From positions 48,001 through 112,000 of the forward strand of contig CALSLP010000003.1 in the NCBI GenBank assembly GCA_943787225.1: a DNA stretch of 64,000 nt. Reading direction: 5' to 3'. Positions 1 through 8,490 of the stretch are shown here, one piece after another. Under the pieces are notes generated by a model. It had not been told where the DNA came from and made no database searches. It saw only the letters and a list, made by a program, of their open reading frames with translations. The DNA comes from an uncultured Alphaproteobacteria bacterium (GTDB taxonomy: Bacteria > Pseudomonadota > Alphaproteobacteria > MPNO01 > UBA2964). The stretch's first letter is position 1, and each line of letters starts with the position of its first letter. The translations under genes were made by a program, and so were the position numbers.

Positions 1-879
1 ATCACACTGCGCTTTGGCCCGTCCGAGACGCTGCTGCGATGATGCCCACTCTGATTGCGCAGACGGCATACGGGCATTGGTTCTGCTCTTTAGCCGGTCG
101 CGATAGGCTTCTATCGCACACGCCGCTAGCCCCACAGCAGGCGCTGCAACAACAAAGGCAAACACAGTCGAATTGGGGCTGGTCTTATAGAGCAGCCCAT
201 CATTGATAGCGGAACCAGGAATACCGTTCAGCTCAGCCTCGCGAAAACACAGGACGCGATGATCGGGCACAAATTCGGCGTCGAGCGAAACAGTCTTACT
301 GCCGGTTCCCTTCATCCCCAGGCAGTTCCAGTCGTCTTTGACGGAAACGGATGCCCGCGGAATGAGGCAGGTAAGGTTCCGCTTGGGATTGTCAGGGTCA
401 TGCGCGCTGAGCATCAGCCAATTAGCACGATCTACACCCGAGACATAAGGCCAACTACCAGTAAGCCGGACACCACCGTCAGCTTTGTCCGCCGTAATTG
501 TTGCCCCCATAACCAGACACGTGAACAACGCTTCGCCGCTCGCCCGAACTTCTTCCTGAGCCGCTGGCGGGTACCAACCCACAAGATAGTTTTGATTGCC
601 GATCAGGCTGTGCAACCAGGCTGTTGATCCACACCCGCGGGCTGTTTCCATGACGGCCTCAAGATGGGTTGGCAAGCTCATACCAAGACCACCAAGACCC
701 GGGGCTAACATGATACCGAGTAGGCCTGCCTCATCTAGTCGGTCATGAACCTCCGGCAACATCGAGCGGTTCTGTTCAGTTTCCGCAGCCTTTTCGCGCA
801 GGAATGGCACCAAAGCAGAAGCCCTCGCGACGACCTCCTCATGCGTAGCGCTAGTCGTCCCTACCGTACTTCCTTCCAT
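1..879 (-). CDS. Acyl-CoA-dehydrogenase-fold flavin monooxygenase (3' end outside window)
   Basis: An open frame of 293 codons starts at the ATG at 879 and runs off the left edge without a stop, so the C-terminus is missing. The translation has the acyl-CoA dehydrogenase fold: an N-terminal helical region with a Gly-rich GLGGLGM turn near residue 60, then a middle beta domain with LTGSWPYVSGVDRANW and CLGMKGTGSKTV. The latter pair is typical of the group D flavin monooxygenases (HsaA/HpaB-like, reduced flavin supplied by a partner reductase) rather than of true acyl-CoA dehydrogenases. It starts 9 bases after the VOC gene stop, so it is probably the last gene of a leftward operon that begins near 3557. 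Likely role: hydroxylation of an aromatic or related substrate; the substrate is unknown. An acyl-CoA dehydrogenase activity is not excluded because the catalytic C-terminal part is off the window. Confidence 0.75.
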   Translation of the reverse strand, partial: MEGSTVGTTSATHEEVVARASALVPFLREKAAETEQNRSMLPEVHDRLDEAGLLGIMLAPGLGGLGMSLPTHLEAVMETARGCGSTAWLHSLIGNQNYLVGWYPPAAQEEVRASGEALFTCLVMGATITADKADGGVRLTGSWPYVSGVDRANWLMLSAHDPDNPKRNLTCLIPRASVSVKDDWNCLGMKGTGSKTVSLDAEFVPDHRVLCFREAELNGIPGSAINDGLLYKTSPNSTVFAFVVAAPAVGLAACAIEAYRDRLKSRTNARMPSAQSEWASSQQRLGRAKAQCD

Positions 880-888
880 GCGCTTCGC

Positions 889-1410
889 TCACCCATCCGA
901 GGATGGTAAATGTGATTTTGGCAAGCGCCGCTTGCGGCCCTCATAGGGCTCCGCCGAGGTGTCACCGACACCGTCAAAGTCGATAATCTCGATGCCATTA
1001 CCATCGGGGTCATGGAAATAAGCATGGCGACCGGAAAAGCTACGATGTCCAGTATCTTCATAAAGCAGGACATCCACGCCTTGATCCTCGAGGTGAGACA
1101 TAGACGCGTCAAAATCTTCACCGGCCACGATAAAGGCATGGTGGATCAATGAATCGCCTGGCTTGTTGGGTGGTTGATGATAGCCGGTCCGCGAAAGAAC
1201 AAAATAATCCTCGCCCGCCTTCATAAAGACTGTCGTGTCGTTCTGCCGCCAATAGGTACAGCCCACGACGTCTTCATAGAAGCTGCGCGACACCTCCAGG
1301 TCAGTCACGCTAATGGTAAAATGAAGAATTCCCGTCGAAGCAACCCGCCGAGGCGCCTCATATTTTATGGTATCGACACCTTTGAAGGCATCACTCTTAA
1401 AACCGGCCAT
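889..1410 (-). CDS. VOC-family (glyoxalase/extradiol dioxygenase fold) protein
   Basis: A 173-aa protein with one vicinal-oxygen-chelate module pair. LHFTISVTDLEVSRSFYEDV near residue 29 is the opening beta strand and helix, and HAYFHDPDGNGIEIIDF near residue 130 is the closing strand with the metal-ligand Glu. His in LHFTIS, His in IHHAFIV and Glu in IEIIDF are candidate metal ligands. The start at 1410 has AGGTGATAGT just upstream as ribosome binding site. The family covers lyases, isomerases and ring-cleavage dioxygenases, so the reaction cannot be named. The gene lies between an FMN glutamate-synthase-like gene and a flavin monooxygenase on the same strand, which suggests a catabolic role on the same substrate. 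Confidence 0.8.
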   Translation of the reverse strand: MAGFKSDAFKGVDTIKYEAPRRVASTGILHFTISVTDLEVSRSFYEDVVGCTYWRQNDTTVFMKAGEDYFVLSRTGYHQPPNKPGDSLIHHAFIVAGEDFDASMSHLEDQGVDVLLYEDTGHRSFSGRHAYFHDPDGNGIEIIDFDGVGDTSAEPYEGRKRRLPKSHLPSSDG

Positions 1411-1477
1411 ACTATCACCTGTAAAATCATCCTATCGATACTCAATCATGATCGATCAGGCGATTTGGCGCTAGTCT

Positions 1478-3019
1478 TCAAGCGGCGGTATCGCTTTCCT
1501 TCTTTTCCCCCGGCACCCGATGTTCCGGAAAGATTTCATTGAGGGCCTTGGATTTGCCATCCGACATCACCACACGGCAATGATAGCGACGGAGATGCCG
1601 GGCCTCTTTCACGCCACAGGAATGCGCGATAATCCCAACCTCTTTTCGCATCGTTTTAATGTAATTTTTGACGCGCTCAGCCTTATCGACGGGGTCGAGA
1701 CCCTTTTGAAGCCGCTTGTTATGGGTCGTGATCCCCGTCGGGCAGGTGTTTTTGTCGCACTGCAAAGCCTGAATGCAGCCCAGCGCGAACATAAAGCCTC
1801 GCGCGGAAACCACGAAGTCAGCCCCTGCACAAAGTGCCCAAGCAACTTCTTCCGGCGTTACCAACTTGCCTGATGAAATAACCTTCACGCGCTCCTTAAG
1901 ACCATGACGGGTCAACGTATCAACCACCATGGGCAAGCTTTCTTTTACCGGCAAGCCGACATAGTCGAGCAATGCCATGGGCGCGGCACCCGTGCCACCA
2001 TCACCAGAATCCACGGTGATAAAGTCAGGCGCGCTTTCAATGCCGCGCTCGTTAATGGCGCTAAACAGGCTATCAAGCCAGCCATAGGCTCCAATTACGC
2101 ATTTGATTCCGACTGGTTTGCCAGTCACTTTCCGAATACGCTCGATCATATCGATCATGTTATCAACACTATCGATATCGGGGTGCCGGTTTGGGCTAAT
2201 TGAGGCTTCGCCTTCCGGGATGCCACGAATGGCCGCAATTTCCGCCGTCACCTTACTAGCCGGTAGAATGCCGCCCTTACCCGGTTTTGCTCCCTGGCTG
2301 AGTTTGATTTCAAACATCCGAACCTGTTCATGAGCTGCGATGCCCCTTAGTTTCTCGTCAGACAGTTCACCATTCTGATCACGCACGCCATATTTGGCCG
2401 TGCCCATTTGAAAGACGATGTCGCAACCACCTTCGAGATGAAACGGCGACAGGCCACCCTCACCAGTATTCATCCAGCTGCCAGCGGCCATGGCACCGTT
2501 GGAGAGCGCCCGTACGGCAGGTTCAGAAATAGCGCCAAAACTCATACCGGAGACATTAAAGAACGAGCTCGTCGTATAGGGTTTTTCGCAATAAGGGCCA
2601 ACCGTCACTTCACCCGGGTCTGCTGCATCGACTTCCAAAGTAGGAAACGGGCAATTGACGAAAAAGATTGTTCCCGGCGGGGTAATGTCTCGCGTCGATC
2701 CAAAAGCCAGCTGCGTGCTAACGTTCTTTGCCGCCCGATAAACCCATGAACGCTGCGCCCGATTAAACGGCATTTCCTCGCGGTCCATGGCGAAAAAATA
2801 CTGACGAAAAAACTCGCCCATATGTTCAAACAAATACCGGAAACGTCCGACGACCGGAAAATTCCGACGCACCGCCTGCTTCGTTTGGGTTACGTCGATG
2901 ACATAAAGGACAGCAACAACAACGAGACCAACACCAAGTGCAAACACGATAAGTGTAATCAGGATGTCATTCGCTGTTTGGATAAAGTCGAACGTCTTTT
3001 CCATGCTCATGTTCTTCAT
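1478..3019 (-). CDS. Membrane-anchored FMN/Fe-S glutamate-synthase-like protein
   Basis: A 513-aa protein with a single N-terminal membrane helix (about residues 15-40) followed by the FMN-binding alpha/beta barrel of glutamate synthase large subunits. Visible barrel motifs are SGMSFGAISEPAV near residue 155, GEGGLSPFH near 185, DSGDGGTGAAP near 340 and a Cys-x5-Cys-x4-Cys cluster (CIQALQCDKNTC, about 415-426) that in GltB binds a 3Fe-4S centre. It lacks the glutaminase and GltB C-terminal domains, so it is one of the stand-alone 'FMN-binding glutamate synthase family' proteins whose reaction is mostly undefined. The N-terminus has three close Met codons (residues 1, 4 and 6); I kept the first. 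It sits between two VOC genes on the same strand, probably co-transcribed. The job may be redox chemistry at the membrane rather than glutamate synthesis. Confidence 0.85.
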   Translation of the reverse strand: MKNMSMEKTFDFIQTANDILITLIVFALGVGLVVVAVLYVIDVTQTKQAVRRNFPVVGRFRYLFEHMGEFFRQYFFAMDREEMPFNRAQRSWVYRAAKNVSTQLAFGSTRDITPPGTIFFVNCPFPTLEVDAADPGEVTVGPYCEKPYTTSSFFNVSGMSFGAISEPAVRALSNGAMAAGSWMNTGEGGLSPFHLEGGCDIVFQMGTAKYGVRDQNGELSDEKLRGIAAHEQVRMFEIKLSQGAKPGKGGILPASKVTAEIAAIRGIPEGEASISPNRHPDIDSVDNMIDMIERIRKVTGKPVGIKCVIGAYGWLDSLFSAINERGIESAPDFITVDSGDGGTGAAPMALLDYVGLPVKESLPMVVDTLTRHGLKERVKVISSGKLVTPEEVAWALCAGADFVVSARGFMFALGCIQALQCDKNTCPTGITTHNKRLQKGLDPVDKAERVKNYIKTMRKEVGIIAHSCGVKEARHLRRYHCRVVMSDGKSKALNEIFPEHRVPGEKKESDTAA

Positions 3020-3113
3020 GATGGTATCTTTCTAGCCCTGCCTTTTTCCCTGCCTGCAATATGCGCCCCATCCAGTGAACCACCAATAACGGTTTCGTTA
3101 CCGGATAGCTCGG

Positions 3114-3557
3114 TTAAGGTGCCATATCCTTTTTGGTGAGCTCTTCTATCGCCGCCGGTGTTTTCTCTAATCCTTCCAACCCCATACCCCGCAAGATATT
3201 GGGCGCCTTACTAAACTGAATATCATCATAAGGAACCACCTCGACACGATTGCCCCATGGGTCCCGGAAATTCATGCCGCGCTCGAGCAACTCAACGCCC
3301 ATTTCTTCAAGTGCTTGCTGGACCGGTTCACGGTCATCAACAACGAACCCAAAATGTCTGGCGCCGTCAGCTTCCTGCGTCCGTCCGAGGCGAAGTTGGA
3401 TAAACTGATCACCTAGGTCGATGAAGGCGTTGTGTTCGTTCCGACCGCGCAGATCAAACTCGAATAATTGGCCATAAAATTCCAGGGCCTCATCAAGATC
3501 ACCAACTTCAAGAACGATATGGTTGATCCCGAGTGCCTTTGCCTTTTTCTCAGCCAT
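3114..3557 (-). CDS. VOC-family protein, first gene of the leftward operon
   Basis: A 147-aa protein whose frame extends 28 codons further upstream. I chose the internal Met at 3557 because GGGAGG lies at the right distance before it and the fold starts there (HIVLEVGDLDEALEFYGQLF). The closing strand FRDPWGNRVEVVPYD near residue 115 carries the usual Glu ligand. It resembles glyoxalase/dioxygenase-superfamily proteins and shares only the fold with the second VOC gene at 889-1410. It is divergent from the PhyH gene at 3678 with about 120 bases between starts, which is where promoters for both directions must lie. Substrate unknown. Confidence 0.8.
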   Translation of the reverse strand: MAEKKAKALGINHIVLEVGDLDEALEFYGQLFEFDLRGRNEHNAFIDLGDQFIQLRLGRTQEADGARHFGFVVDDREPVQQALEEMGVELLERGMNFRDPWGNRVEVVPYDDIQFSKAPNILRGMGLEGLEKTPAAIEELTKKDMAP

Positions 3558-3677
3558 TTTTTCCTCCCGTGTTTTGATCACTATAACCTCATTCCGTTGC
3601 GATAGCGCTGATAGTTGGTAATCGGAACCAATTCGGGTCAAAATGCTCGCGTGAAGAACGATGATAAGGTTTCGCCA

Positions 3678-4508
3678 ATGCCAAAAGTTTTGTCAGAAAA
3701 TCAGGTCAATGAATTTGACCAAAATGGATTCCTGTTTCCAATTGATGCCTATACGCCAGATGAGGCGGCCGGACTACACAGCAAGTTCGCAGCAATGGAA
3801 GAACATCTAGGCCACGAACCGCAAAAGAAGTTTCGGGTCAAAGCCCATTTACCATTTCCATGGCTATGCGATGTCGTCCGAAACGAGAAACTGCTGGACG
3901 CGATAGAAGACGTCCTCGGCCCCAATATTTTATGTTGGGGCGCTTCGTTCTTCACCAAAAAGGCCAACGACCCAAGATTTGTCTCATGGCACACCGATAG
4001 TTTCTATTACGGATTGGAACCTGCAGAAACCGTAACGGCCTGGCTGGCCTTCAACGATGCCACCATCGAGTCCGGCTGCGTCCAATATATACCCGGTACA
4101 CATAAAGGACCCCCGGCAGTCCATGAAATTCGAATGCATGAGAACAATTTGGTTCAGCAAGGCCAAACCGTTATCGATGTCCCGGAGGACAAGGCGGTCT
4201 TCGCCGAGGTCAAGGCCGGGCAGGTCGTATTGCATCATGAAAGCGTGGTGCATGGCTCAGGACCAAATAACGCCAATCATCCCCGCGTTGGATTTTCAAT
4301 TCACTATGTTGCGCCGCATGTAAAAGAGACGCGTTTCGACGGTGCCACCGCAATGCTGGTGCGTGGCGACAATGTCGGCGATAATTGGGGCATCGACCCG
4401 GAACCCAAGCACGATTACGATCCCGCCTGTATTAAATCCATGGAAGACACCCGTGCAAAATTTACAATCTCCACAGCAGATAAAATTGCTGTCGGTGGAC
4501 GGAGCTAA
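3678..4508 (+). CDS. Phytanoyl-CoA dioxygenase (PhyH) family oxygenase
   Basis: A 276-aa Fe(II)/2-oxoglutarate dioxygenase of the PhyH family. SWHTDSFYYG supplies the His-x-Asp pair of the iron-binding triad, and the distal region VVLHHESVVHGSGPNNANHPR supplies the second His and the Arg that holds 2-oxoglutarate. The gap between the two motifs and the total length are normal for the family. The frame is open upstream to 3615, but MPKVLSENQ at 3678 is the natural family start. It is followed after 3 bases by a zinc alcohol dehydrogenase gene and then by a binding-fold protein, so the three probably form one transcript. An oxygenase followed by a dehydrogenase suggests hydroxylation, then oxidation of the resulting alcohol; the substrate cannot be told. 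Confidence 0.85.
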   Translation: MPKVLSENQVNEFDQNGFLFPIDAYTPDEAAGLHSKFAAMEEHLGHEPQKKFRVKAHLPFPWLCDVVRNEKLLDAIEDVLGPNILCWGASFFTKKANDPRFVSWHTDSFYYGLEPAETVTAWLAFNDATIESGCVQYIPGTHKGPPAVHEIRMHENNLVQQGQTVIDVPEDKAVFAEVKAGQVVLHHESVVHGSGPNNANHPRVGFSIHYVAPHVKETRFDGATAMLVRGDNVGDNWGIDPEPKHDYDPACIKSMEDTRAKFTISTADKIAVGGRS

Positions 4509-4511
4509 TTA

Positions 4512-5627
4512 ATGACCGAAACAGCCTACGCGGCCGTACTTGTTGAAAAACGCAAATTTGAGACCCGCGAAGTACCGATTCCGAATATCGGCCTCGACGA
4601 AGGTATCCTGCGGATAGAAGCCGCCGGACTATGCGGCACAGACTATGAACAATATGACGGCCATTTTATTGGTACGCCACATGGCACATTGCCGATAACA
4701 CCAGGACACGAAATTTTTGGTTGGGTCGACAAAGTCGGTTCTAACGCTGCCAAGAAGTGGAATGTAAAAGAAGGCGACCGCGTCGTCGTCGAAACGTCTA
4801 TCCCCTGCGGCGAATGTCTCGCCTGCCACGACGGAAGACCAATTTTTTGCGATGCCAATATGGGCTACGGGCTTCGCATGGGATTCGACAACGAGCCCCA
4901 TTTGTGGGGCGGCTACGCCTCCCATCTGTACCTACACCCCAAATCGCGGATGCACAAAATCCCCGACAATATTCCAACAGACGTTATGAGCCTGAACAAC
5001 CCGCTCTCAAACGCCGTGCGTTGGGCATGGGCACGACCCAATCTACGCGAAGGCCAAACCATCGTTATCGAGGGTCCCGGTCAGCGCGGTCTATTAAGTG
5101 TTCTCGTCGCCAAAGAGATGGGCGCTGGACAGATTATTGTGACCGGTACCGCCGCCGACACGTACCGGCTGGAGATCGCCAAAGAACTCGGTGCTGATGC
5201 AACCATCAATGTGCAGGAAGAAGACCCTGTCGAAAGGGTCCATGAACTCACTGCCGGTAAAAAAGCGGATATCGTTCTCGACGTATCGATGGGGTCGACC
5301 GAGCCTCTTATCCAAGGTGTTGAAATGCTCAAAAAAGGCGGCACCCTCGTCGTCGCGGGTGTCAAAACCCATAACGCCCTCAATAATTTCTATAGCGATA
5401 AATTGCTGTTCAATGAGATTTCAATGCTCGGGGTTCTCTCCTCCGACTGGGAAGACACTGCCCGCGCCATCGAAATCCTGACCGACAAATGGCAAGATCT
5501 CGGAAAGCTTTGTACGCATAATTATTCTCTCGGTGATGCTGAAAAAGCGGTCTTGCTTTTGGGTCGTGAAATTCAGGATGGCGCCGAGCCAATTCATATT
5601 CATCTAGACACCACAATAGCGCCTTAA
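4512..5627 (+). CDS. Zinc-binding MDR-family alcohol dehydrogenase
   Basis: A 371-aa medium-chain dehydrogenase. Near residue 40 CGTDYEQYDG with the following PGHEIFG gives the catalytic-zinc Cys and His-Glu. CGECLACHDGRPIFC near residue 97 holds the four-Cys structural zinc lobe, so it is the zinc-containing type. The nucleotide-binding segment near residue 190 reads GPGQRGLLSV, and an Ala-rich helix follows. The N-terminal catalytic and C-terminal cofactor domains are complete. It starts 3 bases after the PhyH stop, so it is likely translationally coupled and acts on the product of that oxygenase. Cofactor preference (NAD or NADP) is not assignable by eye. Confidence 0.87.
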   Translation: MTETAYAAVLVEKRKFETREVPIPNIGLDEGILRIEAAGLCGTDYEQYDGHFIGTPHGTLPITPGHEIFGWVDKVGSNAAKKWNVKEGDRVVVETSIPCGECLACHDGRPIFCDANMGYGLRMGFDNEPHLWGGYASHLYLHPKSRMHKIPDNIPTDVMSLNNPLSNAVRWAWARPNLREGQTIVIEGPGQRGLLSVLVAKEMGAGQIIVTGTAADTYRLEIAKELGADATINVQEEDPVERVHELTAGKKADIVLDVSMGSTEPLIQGVEMLKKGGTLVVAGVKTHNALNNFYSDKLLFNEISMLGVLSSDWEDTARAIEILTDKWQDLGKLCTHNYSLGDAEKAVLLLGREIQDGAEPIHIHLDTTIAP

Positions 5628-5637
5628 GGAACAAACC

Positions 5638-6604
5638 ATGAGTGACAGACTTTCTATCCGGCTCGCTGCAGGGTCCGGACCAACTTTCGGCGTCGACGAT
5701 CTTGCCTGCGCCGCCGCGACCCTCCTTGGTTGCTGGGAAGACGAAAACCTAGATGTCACATGGACCCCTGTTCATGGTGGTGTCGCTGCTATGCAGTCCG
5801 TCCTCGACGGAACTGTCGATGTTTCCTATGGCGGCCTTGGTCCGGTTCTTAAATTTCGCTCCGAAGGACAACCGGTTCGGGTCATCGTTTCAATGGCGCG
5901 TGGTCTTGCCCAGAACCTCGTCACCCAGAGTCGGATCACCGACCCTGCCCAGCTGAAAGGTTGCTCCTGGGCCCTCGACGGCTTTGGTGCCCTCAGCCAT
6001 CACATGGCGAGACTACTTGTTGCCGCTCTTGGTATTGAAGAGAGCGACATCGACTGGCAAGCGGTTGGACCACCACCAGAACGTATTGATCGTCTGTTAA
6101 GTGATACCATTGATGTGTCCCTGATCCGCGTTGAAGAAGCCATTTCAATAAATCAGGACCCAAGCAACAGTCTGCACACGCTGTTAGGTTTTGCCGATCT
6201 CAAGAAACTGGTGCCTGTCCAGCCACATGGCGTGCTTGGAACCCTAGAAACATACGAGCAAAGCCATGTTGAAGAGCTCAACCGGCTTACCCGCGGCATG
6301 ATCAAGGCATCTCGGGCGTTGCATGATGATTTTGCGACCTTCAAAAAGGTCTATGACCATTACGTCACCGTTCCGGTCCCGGAAGAAGATGTTCAAACCA
6401 TCTGGCAACAGGAACACGACACCGCGGGCTTTGCGATCAATGGCGAGCTAACCAAAGCCCATTGGCGGGACGAGATGGAGCTTTTCTACAAGCTCAATCC
6501 CGACCTTACCCAAAGTGACGCGCGAAGATGTCATTGCCGAAAACTTTGTCGCGGATGCGCTTGCAGCGATTGGTGTCGTTCCAGGTCAAGACGCACCAGA
6601 CTAA
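5638..6604 (+). CDS. Signal-less NMT1/SsuA-type binding-fold protein (one frameshift)
   Basis: About 320 aa of the periplasmic type-II binding fold: IRLAAGSGPTFGVDD at the N-terminus, VHGGVAAMQSVLDGTVDVSYGG near residue 45 and KGCSWALDGFGALS near 105. The start has no signal peptide or membrane helix, so the product should be cytosolic. The annotated frame goes out of phase after residue 290 and ends in a Cys/Arg-rich nonsense tail. Removing one C from the CCC run at 6509-6511 restores a sensible end (KVTREDVIAENFVADALAAI...) with a TAA at 6602-6604. No ABC permease or ATPase gene is nearby. The gene follows the alcohol dehydrogenase by 10 bases, so it may be a substrate sensor or an enzyme of the 4,5-dihydroxyphthalate decarboxylase or THI5-like kind rather than a transporter receptor. 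Confidence 0.75.
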
Positions 6605-6611
6605 GGGGTCG

Positions 6612-7341
6612 TTAGCCGGTTTTAAACAACCGGCCAAGCGCAGAGATATTGTCATTGAGACCAGCCAGGCGCAGCGCAGACCAAAGCGCCGCCTGATTAC
6701 TGGTGATCACCGGTCTGTTTAGTTCATCTTCCAACGCCTCAATGACATCGATGCTTCGGATGTTGGCACAGCTGACAAAATACGCATCAGCATCGTCATT
6801 GCGCATGGCCTTTACATTCTCGAACCAGAATTCTGGAGGCGTACTGCAATAAACATCGGTGCCAGCCAGCCCCATCGCCTTATCAGCGATAATGTCCAGC
6901 CCGGCTTCCTGAAGAAATGCCAGCTTTTTATCGTGGCCGGCTTGTGGGGTTTCAGAAACAAAGACCAACCGCTGCGCGTCCAAAGCCTGAAACGCCTCCA
7001 TCAATGACGATGCCGCGGAAGCCGCTGGCTTTCCGGTCAGATCCTCTATAGCGGCGATCACTTCCCGCTCCTTTTCTACCCCGCCCGACATTGATGTCCC
7101 GGTACATTGCAGAACCGTCACATCACATTTGGAATCACCAAGCAATTCAGCCGCCAAAAGGATACGCGGCATCAACTCATCGAGCGGCGCCTTATGCCGG
7201 TTGGTCATGCCGATCCGGTTAAAATGCGGCACGACCCCATCCGGGCAATAATGCTGCAGCTGCGGCTCTACCATCCGATTTGAAGACGGAATGATAAAGC
7301 CCAGCCGAGCCCGCGGAATGATAGGGGCGTATTCAGCTCAT
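6612..7341 (-). CDS. Maleate isomerase / arylmalonate decarboxylase family enzyme (likely frameshifted N-terminus)
   Basis: The body from the Met at 7274 (220 aa) is an Asp/Glu-racemase-superfamily enzyme. It has the first catalytic Cys in VLQCTGTSMSG near residue 57, the second in FVSCANIRSIDVIE near 168, and the family signature VITSNQAALWSALRL near 190. The conserved first strand RLGFIIPSSNRM lies upstream of that Met in the same frame, so the true start must be further up. An ATG overlapping the stop of the preceding amidohydrolase (TAAATG, 7339-7344) would be in frame if one A at 7338 were removed, giving MAEYAPIIPRARLGFII. Maleate isomerase turns maleate into fumarate at the end of nicotinate- or gentisate-type pathways, which would fit the amidohydrolase upstream. 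Decarboxylase or hydantoin-racemase activity is possible. Confidence 0.78.
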
Positions 7342-8337
7342 TTACTCACCAAGGAGCAGTTTTCTCGTATTGTCTTCATAGATGGCCTGACGATCACTGT
7401 CCTCGCAGTTCAGGCTTTCAATGACTTCGATTGTCTCCCGAATATTGCTTTCACCGCCCGTAAGATCATACGGCGCGTCGGTCGCAAAAAACGAATTTCC
7501 CGAACCGAAGAAATCGAGCCCTGCCTGGCTTTGTGCCTTGGCACCGAACATCGCGGTATCGCCATAGAACATTTTGAAATAATCGAGCATCGGCTTTTCG
7601 AGATCATCCGCAAAGGACCTGCCATCGGCCGACATTGTGCCGTTGCGGGCTTCCCAAAGCGGCATGCGGCCTTCTGCATGCGGGATATAGGCACCCCAAT
7701 GATGCGCCATAACCTGGAAGTTTGGAATTTTATCAAACATGCCAGAGCAAACCATCCGGCACATCGCTGCCGTCGTTTCATAAGCCCAACCAATGCCCCA
7801 GAACATTTCGTAATGAGATTGATCTTCGGTCAGGTAGTCGGCATGGCTCGCTGGCCGCGTTGGATGTAACCAGACGCATTTTCCGCGCTCGGCGATCTTC
7901 TGAAAGATGTCGTGGAACTCCGGCGCATCAAGTGGCTTGCCGCCAACGTTCGAATGAATTTGGAAACCCACGGCATTATGTTCATCCAAGACGCGATCAA
8001 CTTCGCGGATCGCTTCATCGGTGTTGTTCATCGGCAATGCCGCGATGAACCACGGCATACGATCCGGGTATTCTCGACAAATTCGGGCCATTCCGTCATT
8101 CGCCACGCGTGCGAGTTCAGGCGAATCGTTTGGCCCCGCAATGATATCGAGAGGCGGCTGTGAGATAGAAATGATCTGCTGATAATCGTCAAATTTGTCG
8201 ATTACCTTCATCCGAGCGTCCATGTCATAGAGTTCTTCCATGGCCTTCCAGCGCTTTACAGCGCGCGCAGGCATGAGCTTTTCTGCGGCTTCGAAGAATT
8301 CATTGGGAAACACATGATTAAAAACGTCGATCTTCAT
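7342..8337 (-). CDS. ACMSD-like metal-dependent amidohydrolase/decarboxylase
   Basis: A 331-aa amidohydrolase_2 family protein. I start at the Met at 8337 (MKIDVFNHVFPNEF) because AGAGGA precedes it; the open frame extends a few codons further. The family's usual first His-x-His is here DVFNHVF, so one zinc ligand of the canonical pair is replaced by Asn or shifted. Later ligands WLHPTRPASHAD (near residue 155), VMAHHWGAYIPH (near 210) and the catalytic Asp in FATDAPYD (near 285) are present. Members decarboxylate aminocarboxymuconate semialdehyde, resorcylate or similar acids. It overlaps by stop/start (TAAATG) with the maleate-isomerase-like gene, so the two likely act in one pathway. Confidence 0.82.
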   Translation of the reverse strand: MKIDVFNHVFPNEFFEAAEKLMPARAVKRWKAMEELYDMDARMKVIDKFDDYQQIISISQPPLDIIAGPNDSPELARVANDGMARICREYPDRMPWFIAALPMNNTDEAIREVDRVLDEHNAVGFQIHSNVGGKPLDAPEFHDIFQKIAERGKCVWLHPTRPASHADYLTEDQSHYEMFWGIGWAYETTAAMCRMVCSGMFDKIPNFQVMAHHWGAYIPHAEGRMPLWEARNGTMSADGRSFADDLEKPMLDYFKMFYGDTAMFGAKAQSQAGLDFFGSGNSFFATDAPYDLTGGESNIRETIEVIESLNCEDSDRQAIYEDNTRKLLLGE

Positions 8338-8490
8338 TTCGTATCCTCTTGAGTCAAACAACCATCACTAACTGATACCTTACGCTACCGCAGACTCGTG
8401 CGTCGCAGTAGGGTGAATTTCAGGACCTTGGCAGGGTACAGGTACTGCACTACTCTCATTACAACTATAACGATTAATAAAGGTGGGCCC

